Source of the DNA: Brumimicrobium glaciale
Lineage (GTDB): Bacteria > Bacteroidota > Bacteroidia > Flavobacteriales_D > Crocinitomicaceae
Length of the DNA stretch: 64,000 nt
Direction: 5' to 3'
Assembly: GCF_004152935.1 (NCBI RefSeq)
Contig: NZ_SETE01000003.1
Location: 451,876-515,875, forward strand
A program made the translations under genes and the position numbers. Every line of letters starts with the position of its first letter. Within the stretch, counting starts at the first letter, position 1. Shown in pieces: positions 17,465-27,700 of the stretch. The notes under the pieces were generated by a model that worked only from the letters and a program-made list of their open reading frames with translations, did not search any database and had not been told where the DNA came from.

Positions 17465-20400
17465 ATGAACAACAAATTACTTTTTAAATATTTTTTACTG
17501 TATGTGATTTTTTTGAGCCCTTATTTATCCCTTAGGGCTCAGGATCACATACAGTTTAAAAACTATACCATAAATGATGGTCTTTCTCAAAGTTCTGTTT
17601 CCTGTATAATACAAGATAAATTAGGCGCTTTATGGTTAGGAACGCAAGATGGAATTAATAGATTTAATGGAAAAGATTTTGAAGTTTTTTCAGGTGATAA
17701 GGGATATGATATTTCGAATGAATACATAAACACAAGTTTTACGGATAGAAATGGGAACATGTGGTTTGGTACCTATAATGGACTGACCAAATACAATCCG
17801 CGTTCAGTAAAATTTTCATCTTATCAAATTAAGGAATATCAAAGACTAGAAATTAATTCTATTACAGAAGATGCAAAAGGAAATATTTGGATAGGGACAG
17901 CATTTGGACGTATTTTTAATTTTGATACACAAACCAATAAATTTACACTTATTGATGATAACACTTTTAGTTCTAAAATTATTGATATTCGTTTTAAAAG
18001 GAATACCCTTATTTTTGTAAGTGAATTTGAAGGTGTTTTATTAACAGATACTCATTTTAAGAACAGAAAACTAGTTCAACCTAAAGCTAAAAACGAAAGT
18101 GAATTCACTATTAATGGATTTATAGAGTCACCAAATCATGAAATCGTTATTGCTACAAATGAAGGTGTTTTATTTTTAGATGATACCTACAGTTTTTTCT
18201 CTCCGTTAAACGAATTATTTTCTTCATTAAAAGATATTAATGTTGTAGATGCAATTTATCTTTCTAATGATAGAATACTTGTGGCTTCTGAAAATTCTGG
18301 TTTATTTCAAGTTAGAAAAAACAAAAATGACAGCATAAATGTAATCAATTATTCAGCTGATATTTTTCAAAAAGGAGCTATCGTATCAAACAAATTAACC
18401 AGTTTATTTAAAGATAATCAAGGGGTTATTTGGATAACTTCTCAAAGAGGATTAAGTAGTTTTAATCCAGAGTTCGTTGGTTTTAAAGGAGTTGGAATTT
18501 CTGTAGACTTAAATAAAGGACTGCCTTCACAGAATGTTTGGGGTTTTGCGGAATCAGCAAATCAAAAATACCTTTATATCGCTGCAGATCATGGAGTTTC
18601 CGCCTTTGATCGAACAAATCACAAATATTATCATTATTACAGAGGAGTTAATAACAACGAAAATTTAACCACATTAACAATCAAAGTTATTTCGGATAAT
18701 GAACTTTTGGTTGGGTGTTTAGATGGACTTTTTATTCTTTCAATTGATAAAAACGATCCAAGTAAATATAGCTTTACTAAAATGAAGCATAGCTCAGATG
18801 TTCCACGTGAATTTGATATGAGTTATTCTATAGTTTCATATAAGAATGATCATCAGTTCTTGATTGGAACACGTGCAGGAGTTGCACTTTTTGATTATAA
18901 AAAACGAACGTTTAACTATTTGTTTAATGACGAAGAAAAGAAAAATACGATTGGTCCAGGTCCATGCAGGCTAATATTTAAGAAAGACAATAACTATTAT
19001 GCTGCTCCATCTTCGGGTGGATTATTTTTAATTCAATCAAAAGACAATATACTTACAGCTTCTGTTCAGCATGAATTTTCATTATTAAACGCTATTACTA
19101 AGGATTATTTTTCAGACTTTTTTCAATCCAATGAAAATGAATTTTGGTTTGGAACTATGGGCGATGGACTTTTTAAAGTCAATTTATCTACAAAAGAAAT
19201 TATTCAATTCAATAAGACGAAAGGTTTACCCAATAATGTAATTTATGGTATTGAAGCAATTGAGAAAAACCCAGAATACATTTGGCTTTCTACCAATAAA
19301 GGAGTGATTGCTTTGAACGTTAAAACAGAAGAATTTTATACGTTTTCTGAAAAAGATGGTTTAATGAGTAATGAATTAAACTCAGGCGCTAGTTTTGTTT
19401 CTAAAAATGGAGAAATATACTTTGGAGGAATTCAAGGTTTTAATTATGTGAAACCTTCTGAAGCCTTTCAAGTAAATAAAAACATTAGGGTTTATTTTTC
19501 TGGAATTGAATTAGAAAATGAAGCTCTTTTCCCTGAAGAAAATGGGATTCTAACACAAAGTATTGCTTTTACAGATCACATTAAAATTCCATACAATCAA
19601 AGAAGTTTAAAATTGCGCTTTTTTGCCAATGATTTGAGTAATCCTGATCGTATAGAATATAAGTACGTGATGTCTGGAGATGATGAGGTAGAAGAAGAAT
19701 TAGGTGCTTCAAATGAATTGCGTTTTACAAGTATTGCTCCTGGCGTTTACCAACTTTATATTTATGCAAGAAGCACAAATGGGAGTTGGACAAAATATCC
19801 TGCAAAATTAACTATTGAAGTAGAAAGACCTTTCTGGTTGAAGTGGTGGTTTTTTACAATTATTATTGTTTTTGTTGGACTATTTGTTCTTTATAGAGTA
19901 AGAAAAAGTATAGATAAAGAACGAAGACAGCAGGTGCGATTAGAAATGAAAATTGCTGAACGCACACGTGAATTGCGTAAAATGAATGAACAAGTTTTAC
20001 AACAAAAAGAGCGATTAGTTTTACAGACTGAGGAATTAGAAAGAGAAAAGGATAAATCTGAGCGTTTATTGAATAATATTTTGCCAAAGGAAACAGCAAG
20101 TCAATTGAAGAAAGATGGACGCTCTGCTGCAAGAGATTTTAGTAAGGTTTCAATCATGTTTACGGATTTTGTAGGCTTTTCCAAAATAGCCGAAAACATG
20201 GATGCTAAAGATTTAGTTTCTATTCTAGATAAGCATTTTAGAAAGTTTGATGACATTATTGAAAAAAACGATTTAGAGAAAATAAAGACCATTGGTGATG
20301 CTTACATGTGTGCCGGTGGAGTTCCTATCAGAAACAAAACCAATCCCATTAATACTACACTTGCTGCTGTTCAAATTAAGTATTACATGCTTGATTTTAA

Positions 20401-21364
20401 AGAACAACAAATAAAAGAAGGTAAACCTTATTGGAAGCTGCGTATTGGAATAAATACGGGTGCTGTTTCTGCAGGAGTAATTGGAACAAAGCGTTATGCT
20501 TATGATGTATGGGGAAATGCTGTAAATAGAGCGCAACGAATGGAGCAAGTGTGCGAACCTGAGAAAATAGCAGTTTCTGAGGATACTTTTGATCATATTG
20601 AGCCCTATTTTGAATGTAACAAAGTCGGAAAAATTGAAACCAAAAGTGGAGTAAAAATAATGATGTATGAAGTGATTTCCATTAAACCGGAATTATCAAT
20701 CGATGGATTAGGAATAGAGCCCAATAAATCATTTCATAAGTTGGTTAATTTACATTTTTTCAGTAAAATTAATTACTACAAAGCCGAACGTTTTATCTTG
20801 GCTAAATTGAAAAAAGAATTAAGTCCAAAACTACATTATCATTCTTTCGATCACTCAAAAGATGTAACCCGTCAAGCTGAAAGAATTGCAATTGGAGAAG
20901 GAATTACGGATGAGGATTTATTTTTACTAAAATCTGCGGCCTCCTATCACGATGCTGGTTTCGTGGAACAATATGAAAGAAATGAACCTATTGGGGCAAG
21001 AATGGCAGCCGAAATTCTTCCAAAATTTGGGTACACCGAAGCACACATTGAAAGAATCAAAGAATTAATTTTTGTTACTCAAGTGCCGCATAAACCAAAA
21101 AACAATTTGGAAGAAATTATATGTGATGCAGATTTGGATTATTTAGGAAGAGAAGATTTCCACGAAATAGCAGACCGATTAAGAAAAGAATTGAGAGAGC
21201 ACGGTAAAATAGACAGTGATAGAAAATGGGATCAAATGCAGGTTGCTTTCCTAACCAAGCACAGATACTTTACCAGAACATCAATTGAGACGCGTTTAGA
21301 CAAGAAAAGAATGAACCTGGAAGATGTTAAGAAGAAGTTGTTGGAGGATAAGTATGTGGACTAG
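17465..21364 (+). CDS. Two-component-type beta-propeller receptor fused to adenylate cyclase and HD domain
   Basis: 1299 aa. Signal peptide (1-26), then a long periplasmic beta-propeller of two-component-regulator type (about 30-690) with repeated units such as GALWLGTQDGINRFNG, a Y_Y_Y domain (about 700-780), one membrane helix (WWFFTIIIVFVGLFVLYRV, about 790-812) and a coiled coil. A class III cyclase follows: metal Asp in MFTDFVGFS (about 898) and TIGDAYM (about 942), Lys before TIGD and Asp in YDVWGNAVNRAQRM, which predicts ATP as substrate, with transition-state Asn and Arg present. The C-terminus is an HD phosphohydrolase domain (HSFDHSKD, SYHDAGF about 1160, CDADLDYLG). It should convert an envelope signal into cAMP; the HD part may degrade a nucleotide. 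Substrates inferred. Confidence 0.85.
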   Translation: MNNKLLFKYFLLYVIFLSPYLSLRAQDHIQFKNYTINDGLSQSSVSCIIQDKLGALWLGTQDGINRFNGKDFEVFSGDKGYDISNEYINTSFTDRNGNMWFGTYNGLTKYNPRSVKFSSYQIKEYQRLEINSITEDAKGNIWIGTAFGRIFNFDTQTNKFTLIDDNTFSSKIIDIRFKRNTLIFVSEFEGVLLTDTHFKNRKLVQPKAKNESEFTINGFIESPNHEIVIATNEGVLFLDDTYSFFSPLNELFSSLKDINVVDAIYLSNDRILVASENSGLFQVRKNKNDSINVINYSADIFQKGAIVSNKLTSLFKDNQGVIWITSQRGLSSFNPEFVGFKGVGISVDLNKGLPSQNVWGFAESANQKYLYIAADHGVSAFDRTNHKYYHYYRGVNNNENLTTLTIKVISDNELLVGCLDGLFILSIDKNDPSKYSFTKMKHSSDVPREFDMSYSIVSYKNDHQFLIGTRAGVALFDYKKRTFNYLFNDEEKKNTIGPGPCRLIFKKDNNYYAAPSSGGLFLIQSKDNILTASVQHEFSLLNAITKDYFSDFFQSNENEFWFGTMGDGLFKVNLSTKEIIQFNKTKGLPNNVIYGIEAIEKNPEYIWLSTNKGVIALNVKTEEFYTFSEKDGLMSNELNSGASFVSKNGEIYFGGIQGFNYVKPSEAFQVNKNIRVYFSGIELENEALFPEENGILTQSIAFTDHIKIPYNQRSLKLRFFANDLSNPDRIEYKYVMSGDDEVEEELGASNELRFTSIAPGVYQLYIYARSTNGSWTKYPAKLTIEVERPFWLKWWFFTIIIVFVGLFVLYRVRKSIDKERRQQVRLEMKIAERTRELRKMNEQVLQQKERLVLQTEELEREKDKSERLLNNILPKETASQLKKDGRSAARDFSKVSIMFTDFVGFSKIAENMDAKDLVSILDKHFRKFDDIIEKNDLEKIKTIGDAYMCAGGVPIRNKTNPINTTLAAVQIKYYMLDFKEQQIKEGKPYWKLRIGINTGAVSAGVIGTKRYAYDVWGNAVNRAQRMEQVCEPEKIAVSEDTFDHIEPYFECNKVGKIETKSGVKIMMYEVISIKPELSIDGLGIEPNKSFHKLVNLHFFSKINYYKAERFILAKLKKELSPKLHYHSFDHSKDVTRQAERIAIGEGITDEDLFLLKSAASYHDAGFVEQYERNEPIGARMAAEILPKFGYTEAHIERIKELIFVTQVPHKPKNNLEEIICDADLDYLGREDFHEIADRLRKELREHGKIDSDRKWDQMQVAFLTKHRYFTRTSIETRLDKKRMNLEDVKKKLLEDKYVD

Positions 21365-21386
21365 ATTTTAATTCTACTATCGCGGT

Positions 21387-21437
21387 TTTTAGTTTCTGCT
21401 ACCGCTAGTTTGCAACTCGTGGTAGTAGAAACTAAAA
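21387..21437. repeat. 17-bp-arm stem-loop after the cyclase gene
   Basis: Left arm 21387-21403 and right arm 21421-21437 pair over 17 bp with a single G-U position; the loop is 17 nt. It lies between convergent genes directly upstream of the strong terminator and looks like a dispersed repeat hairpin. Confidence 0.55.
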
Positions 21438-21450
21438 CTCACAAACAAAA

Positions 21451-21473
21451 AAAGACCGCACAAGGCGGTCTTT
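21451..21473. terminator. Bidirectional intrinsic terminator
   Basis: AAAGACCGC / GCGGTCTTT arms with a 5-nt loop, an A-run on the left and T-rich sequence on the right. Serves both the cyclase gene (plus) and the uspA-like gene (minus). Confidence 0.85.
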
Positions 21474-21497
21474 ATTATTTCAAATATATTCTAATCT

Positions 21498-22319
21498 TTA
21501 AGAAAACAATACACTACTTCCATAAGGAGTTTCGATAGGATTAACTACCAAAGTTGGAATTTGTGCGTCGTTTGTAATCATATATTGCTCGTAGTTTGAT
21601 CCAAAAGCACCTAAATAGTTACTTTTATTTTGGTTCATGATTGCAATTAAATCAGCATCTTTTTCAATAGCTAATTTTACCACTTCTTTATCAAAACCAC
21701 TACTCGGAGCTAATGTAGCTGTCATTTCAATACCTCTTTCTTCAAAGAAACGTTTCGAAAATAAGATATTAGCACTTACTTTATTCTTTAAGAATTCATC
21801 TGTTTCATTTGGTGTAATCACATGAACTCTTGATTTAAAGAATTTTGCCATTGATGCAACGATTGCTAATTTTTGTTTCGTCTCTTTGTGTAAATCGAGA
21901 GGAACAACTATATCGTCATAACCGTTTTCACCAACACTTTTTTGTTGTACAATTATAAAAGGTACAGTTGAGTGTGTGATTACTTTTAATGCATGTGATC
22001 CAGCAATGTGTTGCCATCCTGAAGCTCCGTGAGTTCCCATGAAAATTAATTCTGCATGATGTTCAGCAGCAAAATCTCCAATATCTTCAAAGATTGTTCC
22101 TACCCTAACTTTAGGAATAAGTTCAATATTTTTCGATGCGTGTTTGGCAGCAACTTCTTTTAGTTTTGCTTCAGCTTCGGGAATTTCTTTGTTTTTTGAA
22201 ACAACATGTAGAATGTAAACTTTAGCACCAACAACTTTTGCTGTTGTAATTGCATGGTTTAGTGCACAATCTGCTACCTCTGAAAAATCGTGAGGAACGA
22301 TAAAACTTTTGTCGGACAT
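21498..22319 (-). CDS. Universal stress protein, tandem UspA domains
   Basis: 273 aa from the ATG at 22319 (MSDKSFIVPHDFSE). An upstream in-frame ATG lies before the -7 element TATTTTTG at 22349-22356, so it cannot be used from that promoter. Two Usp domains in tandem: the first (about 1-145) has the ATP-loop-like GTHGASGWQHIAGSHALKV; the second (about 150-273) has a degenerate loop (MNQNKSNYLGAFGSNYEQYM). Cytoplasmic, commonly induced in stress or growth arrest; exact role unknown. Confidence 0.9.
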   Translation of the reverse strand: MSDKSFIVPHDFSEVADCALNHAITTAKVVGAKVYILHVVSKNKEIPEAEAKLKEVAAKHASKNIELIPKVRVGTIFEDIGDFAAEHHAELIFMGTHGASGWQHIAGSHALKVITHSTVPFIIVQQKSVGENGYDDIVVPLDLHKETKQKLAIVASMAKFFKSRVHVITPNETDEFLKNKVSANILFSKRFFEERGIEMTATLAPSSGFDKEVVKLAIEKDADLIAIMNQNKSNYLGAFGSNYEQYMITNDAQIPTLVVNPIETPYGSSVLFS

Positions 22320-22348
22320 AATTAGTATATGGTTTTTATAGCTCTCAG

Positions 22349-22356
22349 CAAAAATA
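22349..22356 (-). promoter_or_regulatory. -7 promoter element for the Usp gene
   Basis: Minus strand reads TATTTTTG, 30 bp before the chosen ATG, and rules out the upstream start at 22361. Confidence 0.55.
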
Positions 22357-22447
22357 AGCAATTGTTTGCTATCACTAACATTAATTTAGTAGATCAATAT
22401 AATTATTAATTCTGAAAAAGAACTAAAATCATTGTTTATTTAATAAA

Positions 22448-22481
22448 AAAAGCTCTTAACCTGTTAAGATTAAGAGCTTTT
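22448..22481 (-). terminator. Intrinsic terminator of tRNA-Cys
   Basis: Arms AAAAGCTCTTAA / TTAAGAGCTTTT, loop 10 nt, followed by a T-run on the minus strand. It lies 8 bp beyond the tRNA 3' end. Confidence 0.85.
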
Positions 22482-22489
22482 AATTCAAG

Positions 22490-22560
22490 AGGTCCCGAGC
22501 AGATTCGAACTGCTGTGGATGGTTTTGCAGACCACTACCTAACCGCTCGGTCACAGGACC
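22490..22560 (-). tRNA. tRNA-Cys (GCA)
   Basis: 71-nt cloverleaf on the minus strand. The acceptor stem pairs GGTCCTG with CGGGACC, the anticodon loop is CTGCAAA giving anticodon GCA, the T-loop contains GTTCGAATC, and the discriminator base is U73 as required for cysteine. CCA is not encoded. A -7 element TATATTTG (plus-strand CAAATATA at 22574-22581) lies 14 bp upstream, and an intrinsic terminator follows. Confidence 0.95.
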
Positions 22561-22573
22561 ATTTATTGGATTG

Positions 22574-22581
22574 CAAATATA
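22574..22581 (-). promoter_or_regulatory. -7 promoter element for tRNA-Cys
   Basis: Minus strand reads TATATTTG, 13 bp upstream of the tRNA 5' end. Confidence 0.5.
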
Positions 22582-22654
22582 AGAATATATTCTGATACTC
22601 TAGAAAGATTTCTAAGAAAATCATTGCACTCAATAAATGAATTATTTAAAAATA

Positions 22655-23008
22655 TTATCCTTCAATAATTATCGCCACATCATCCACATCGCCGCCTATT
22701 GGCGGACAATGCTTTATGACTTTTACACTTGATTTTATTAAACCTTTAATTTCATTCTTTAATCTTTCACTAATTCGGAATCCAACATGCTCAATTAATT
22801 TTGATCGAATGGCCATCTCATCACGAACCACTTGATTAATTTTTACGTAATCAACTGTGTCTACTAATTCATCTGAAAGGAAAGAGGCCGAAAAATCTGT
22901 TGTTATTGAAACATTCACGGTGTAATGTCCACCAATTTTTTCTTCCTCCACCAAACATCCATGAAAAGCATAGAGTTTAATTCCGTTAACTTCAATAGTA
23001 TGTTGCAT
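22655..23008 (-). CDS. folB: Dihydroneopterin aldolase
   Basis: 117-aa FolB, which converts 7,8-dihydroneopterin to 6-hydroxymethyl-dihydropterin and glycolaldehyde in folate synthesis. Typical features: IEVNGIKLYAFHGCLVEEEKIGGHYTVNVS (substrate-binding N-terminal strand pair; catalytic Tyr/Glu region), DTVDYVKI, HVGFRISERL and the C-terminal VKVIKHCPPIGGDVDDVAI. Length normal. It starts immediately after the gltX stop codon with no spacer, so it is translated from the same message. Pairing with gltX probably reflects shared transcription rather than function. Confidence 0.93.
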   Translation of the reverse strand: MQHTIEVNGIKLYAFHGCLVEEEKIGGHYTVNVSITTDFSASFLSDELVDTVDYVKINQVVRDEMAIRSKLIEHVGFRISERLKNEIKGLIKSSVKVIKHCPPIGGDVDDVAIIIEG

Positions 23009-24541
23009 TTATTCTTTCAATTTTACAATTGCTGGAATGTTATTTTCCATGCGTTTCAAAGTTTCTTTCTTACCTAATAAATCAGAAATTTCAAACATGC
23101 TTGGTCCCATTCCTTTTCCAGTAAGCACCAATCTAAACAATGGAAGAACTTTTCCAATGCCCATTTCTTTAGCTTCTAAAAATGCTTTAAATGAAGTTTC
23201 AATATTTGCAGCATTAAAATCAGAAATTGTTTCTAATTCTTTTGACCATTCATTCATTAATTCCTCAGCTTCATCTTTCCATTTTTTACTTACTGTTTTA
23301 TCGTCAAATTCAGTAGGGTTGGCGAAAAGATAATGGCCTTCAGAGTAAATGTCTTCTACGAATGTTGCGCGCTCTTTCATCAAATAACAGGCTTGCTCAA
23401 CATAAGTATCATCAAAATTTGAAATTGCATCTCCAACTTCTTCACGCAGCATTTTAGCTAAAGATTTTTCAGTCTCTGCACGTAAATATTGTTGTTGGAA
23501 CCATTTTGTTTTATCTGCATCAAACTTTGCTCCTGCTTTACTTACTCTTTCCAATGAGAAAGCTTCAACCATTTCTTCCAGTGAAAAAATCTCTTGTGTA
23601 GTTCCTGGATTCCATCCTAAAAACGCCAACATGTTGATAAATGCGCCAGGTAAATATCCTTGTTCTCTATATCCTGAAAATTTCTCACCCTCTTTAGATA
23701 ACCAATCAATTGGGAAAACTGGGAATCCTAAACGGTCACCATCTCGTTTAGATAGTTTACCATTTCCATCAGGACGCAATAATAACGGACAGTGTGCAAA
23801 TTTTGGAGCTTCCCATTCAAATGCTTCATACAATAAAACATGCAATGGAGCTGACGGCAGCCATTCTTCACCACGTATAACATGCGTGATTTTCATTGTG
23901 TGATCATCCACAATATTCGCCAAGTGATAAGTTGGCATTCCGTCGCTTTTAAATAAAACTTTATCGTCAACGTTATTTGTGTTCACAACAACCCATCCTC
24001 TAATTTCATCTTCAAAACGCACATCAATATTACGTGGCATTTTAAAACGAATCACATAAGGATCTCCGTTGTCTAATCTTTTTTGAACTTCATCTTCTGG
24101 CAAAGTCAAAGAGTTTTGCATTGAAGATCGCGTTACAGAATTATATTGCCAGTTCGGCATTTTCATCTGAATGGCTTGCTTTCGCATTCTGTCTAAATCT
24201 TCTGATGTATCAAATGCATAATATGCTTTTCCAGACGCTATCAATTGATCAGCATATGGTTTATACATTGCTTGTCTTTCAGATTGTTTGTAAGGACCGT
24301 AATCTCCACCAACTCCTTGACCTTCATCAACATTGATTCCGCACCATTTTAATGCTTCAATAATATATTCCTCAGCACCTTCAACAAAACGTGCTTGATC
24401 TGTATCTTCTATTCTAAGGATAAATGTACCATTGTGCTTTTTAGCAAATAAATAATTATACAATGCAGTACGAACTCCCCCCATGTGTAGAGGTCCCGTT
24501 GGTGATGGCGCAAACCTTACGCGAACTGATTTATCTGACAT
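23009..24541 (-). CDS. gltX: Glutamate--tRNA ligase
   Basis: 510-aa class I aminoacyl-tRNA synthetase that charges tRNA-Glu. The HIGH-equivalent is PSPTGPLHMGGVRTALYNY near the N-terminus and the KMSKS-equivalent is GKLSKRDGDRLG near residue 263. The C-terminal helical anticodon-binding part follows. I use the ATG at 24541, since the in-frame ATG seven codons earlier overlaps the -7 element at 24560-24567 and would be upstream of the transcript. Cytoplasmic, essential. First gene of the gltX-folB unit. Confidence 0.96.
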   Translation of the reverse strand: MSDKSVRVRFAPSPTGPLHMGGVRTALYNYLFAKKHNGTFILRIEDTDQARFVEGAEEYIIEALKWCGINVDEGQGVGGDYGPYKQSERQAMYKPYADQLIASGKAYYAFDTSEDLDRMRKQAIQMKMPNWQYNSVTRSSMQNSLTLPEDEVQKRLDNGDPYVIRFKMPRNIDVRFEDEIRGWVVVNTNNVDDKVLFKSDGMPTYHLANIVDDHTMKITHVIRGEEWLPSAPLHVLLYEAFEWEAPKFAHCPLLLRPDGNGKLSKRDGDRLGFPVFPIDWLSKEGEKFSGYREQGYLPGAFINMLAFLGWNPGTTQEIFSLEEMVEAFSLERVSKAGAKFDADKTKWFQQQYLRAETEKSLAKMLREEVGDAISNFDDTYVEQACYLMKERATFVEDIYSEGHYLFANPTEFDDKTVSKKWKDEAEELMNEWSKELETISDFNAANIETSFKAFLEAKEMGIGKVLPLFRLVLTGKGMGPSMFEISDLLGKKETLKRMENNIPAIVKLKE

Positions 24542-24559
24542 AAATTCTAAATTTTTATG

Positions 24560-24567
24560 CAAAGATA
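24560..24567 (-). promoter_or_regulatory. -7 promoter element for gltX-folB
   Basis: Minus strand reads TATCTTTG (TAnnTTTG), 18 bp before the ATG at 24541. It decides the gltX start codon. Confidence 0.55.
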
Positions 24568-24770
24568 ATTGATTCCTCTGCGTTTAAGTCTTTTCGCTTT
24601 AAAAAAGTGGATTTTTTTGTTTTTTTGTTTTTTTTTGTAAATGTGCGTATTTATGGATTTGTTCTTTTAGAACGTATTTATTATAAACATAATCACACAA
24701 TGAATAAATTCTTCTGCATTTCGTAGTTTTATGCCTAATATTACTTTCAAATCGATTATTATACAATACA

Positions 24771-27700
24771 ATGGGAACTTTTGATGATTTAATTAGCCAA
24801 GTAGATGCGTTTATTCGCAAGTACTACAAGAATCTTATGATTAAAGGCTTGTTCCTTTTTCTTATCATTTTTCTAGCTACATTTTTATTGGTGAGCGGAC
24901 TTGAATTCATTGGTAGGTTCAATTCCTTTATTCGTGCATTTTTGTTTTTCTCTTTCATCCTTTTAAATGGTTATGTGCTGATCAAATATTTTATTGTTCC
25001 TCTTTCGAAATTATTTTCATTCGGAAAACGCATCAGTAGATTCCAAGCAGCAAACATTATTGGTAATTTCTTCCCATCGGTAAATGACCGACTTTTAAAT
25101 ACTTTACAGTTACAAGAAACAACAGTTTCAAATCCAAAGAATATTGATTTTCTAAAAGCGAGTATTCAACAAAATTCAAAACAATTAAATACCTTGAGTT
25201 TTGCTTCTGCAATCGATTATTCTGCGAACAAGAAATTCTTGCGTTATTTTATTCCTGTTTTAACTACAGTAGTTTTGATAGGAATTATGGCACCCAATTT
25301 TTTTAGTGACAGCACGCAACGCATAATTCAATACAATCAAGTTTTTGAATTAGCTCCTGATTTCACTTTTGAATTGGACAATCAAAAACTAATCGTTGAG
25401 GAAGGAAGTTCAATTAAGGTTGAAGTAACATTAACTCCAAATCCCGGAAAAGCACTTCCAGATCGTGTTTATCTAGAAAGTGATGAAGGAACTTTTTTAA
25501 TGGAGAAAACAGCAAATAATAAAGCGGCTTATACTTTAAGCAATCTGAATAATAATTTACCATTTCGATTCAAAGCGGCTAAAGCTGTTTCTAAAACGTT
25601 CACAGTTGATGTTGTTAAACGCACTTCATTAGGCCACTTAAAAGTGGATATTGATTATCCGAATTACTTGAATCGGGTTTCTGAAACAATTGAAAATCCT
25701 GGAGATTTAATTCTACCAGAAGGTTCGCAAATTACTTGGAATGGAATTACGAAGAACACAAAGTCTTTAACAATAGTTTCTTCTGATACCACAATTCAAT
25801 ATGAAGGAAAATCAGGATTTAGGTTTATTCAAAAGGCAAAGAAATCTTCTTCTCTATCGTTTATTTTAGAGAATAAAGAATTGGCGACTTTTGATTCAAC
25901 TACATATAATATTGATGTTATAAAAGATGAATACCCATCTATATCTTTGACCAATAGAAATGATTCTGTTCAAAAAAACAAAATTTACTTTTCTGGAAAT
26001 GTAAAAGATGATCATGGTCTTACGCGGGTTGTTTTTCATTATTCAATTCTAAAGAAAGATGGAAGTGAATTCAAAGAAGTTATTTCTGTTCCTGGAATTA
26101 TTGGCAGCCAGTCTCCATTTTCTATGACTTTTAATATTGACCAATTACCATTGGAGTTAGAAGATAACGTGACTTATTATTTCACTGTTTATGATAACGA
26201 TGGAGTTCATGGACCCAAAGCAACGAAGTCAAGTGTGTTCCAACACAAAACTCCTTCTTTAGATGAATTACAGGAACAACGCAAATCTGATAAAGACGAC
26301 GCTAAAGAAGAATTAAAAGAATTGATTCGAGAAAGTCAAGAATTCAAGGAGCAGATTAATCGCTTGAAGAAGGAAATGGCAAACACTAAAAACTCATCTT
26401 GGCAACAGCAAAAGCAAGTGGAGAGTTTGCAAAAACAACAGGAGTCTTTGAAGAGTAAATTAGAGCAATTAAAAGACAAGATGAAATCTTCATTTGAAGA
26501 AAAGTCTAAGTTGAGTCCGATGGATGAGAAGCTCATGGAAAAGCAAAAAGAGATAGAGAATTTATTAGAATCTATAATGGATGATGAATTAAAGAAATTG
26601 CTTGAGGAGTTGGAAGAGATGATGAAGCAAAATGATTCTAAAGATCTCATGGAAAAAATGGAAGAGGGTGAAATGACTGCCGAAGAAATGGATAGGCAAT
26701 TAGATCGAACTATGGAAATGTTGAAGACAATGGACGTTGAAGAACGTGTTGAAGATCTTCAAAAGTCATTAGAGGAATTAGCAAAAGACCAAGATAAATT
26801 AAAAGAAGATATTGAGGATGGAATGAATAAAGAGGACGCTGCTAAAAAACAAGAAGACCTCAATAAGAAGTTTTATGAAGTAAAGAAAGATTTGGAAGAA
26901 ATGCTGAAAAAGAACGAGGAATTAGAACGTCCACTTTCTTTTGAAGATTTAGATAAGGTGGCGGAAGAGGTGGAAGAAGAAATGAAAGATGCAAAAGAAG
27001 ACATCGAGAATGATAAGAAATCTTCTGCAGGAGAAAAGCAAAAGAAGGCCAGTGAAAAAATGGAGGAAATGGCTTCGCAAATGGCAGCACAAATGCAAGA
27101 GAGTCAAGAAGAGCAGCAAGAAGAAGATTTGGAGTCTTTAAGGGCTTTATTGGAGAATCTAATGCGTTTAAGTTTCGACCAAGAAGCGAACATGGAAGCA
27201 TTTAAAAGTACAGATATCTATGATCCAATGTTTGTGGAGTTAGGAAAAAAACAACGCAGCATTATAGATAACCTTAAACCAGTAAAAGATAGTTTACGTG
27301 CTTTAGCAGATCGAATTCCTAAAATTGCTTCTTTCATTGAACAAGAATTGGGTGAGATAGAAAAGCAATACAAATATATTCCATCGCATATTGGTGAACG
27401 CGAAAAGCGTCAATTGGGAGTTAAACAACAATTCGCAATGACGAGTATTAACAACCTCGCTTTGTTTTTGAATGAAACTCTAGAAAGCGCACAACAAAGT
27501 CTGGCTAAAATGCAGGGAGATAAAAGTTGTGATAAACCAGGTCAGGGTAAACCGGGAAAAGGGAAGCCGGGTCAAGGTAAACCAGGAGACATGGAGAGCA
27601 TGAAAGAGATGCTGAAAAAGCAACTGAAAGACATGAAGAAAGGTGCTAATTCTGGAGGGTCAAAACCGGGTAGTAAACCAGGTGGAATGCTTCCAATGAA

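Noticed and set aside
18796-18815. TGTTCCACGTGAA within the cyclase gene as parS
   Set aside because: The right half ends in TTTG instead of ACA; matches only a half-site and lies in a conserved coding frame.
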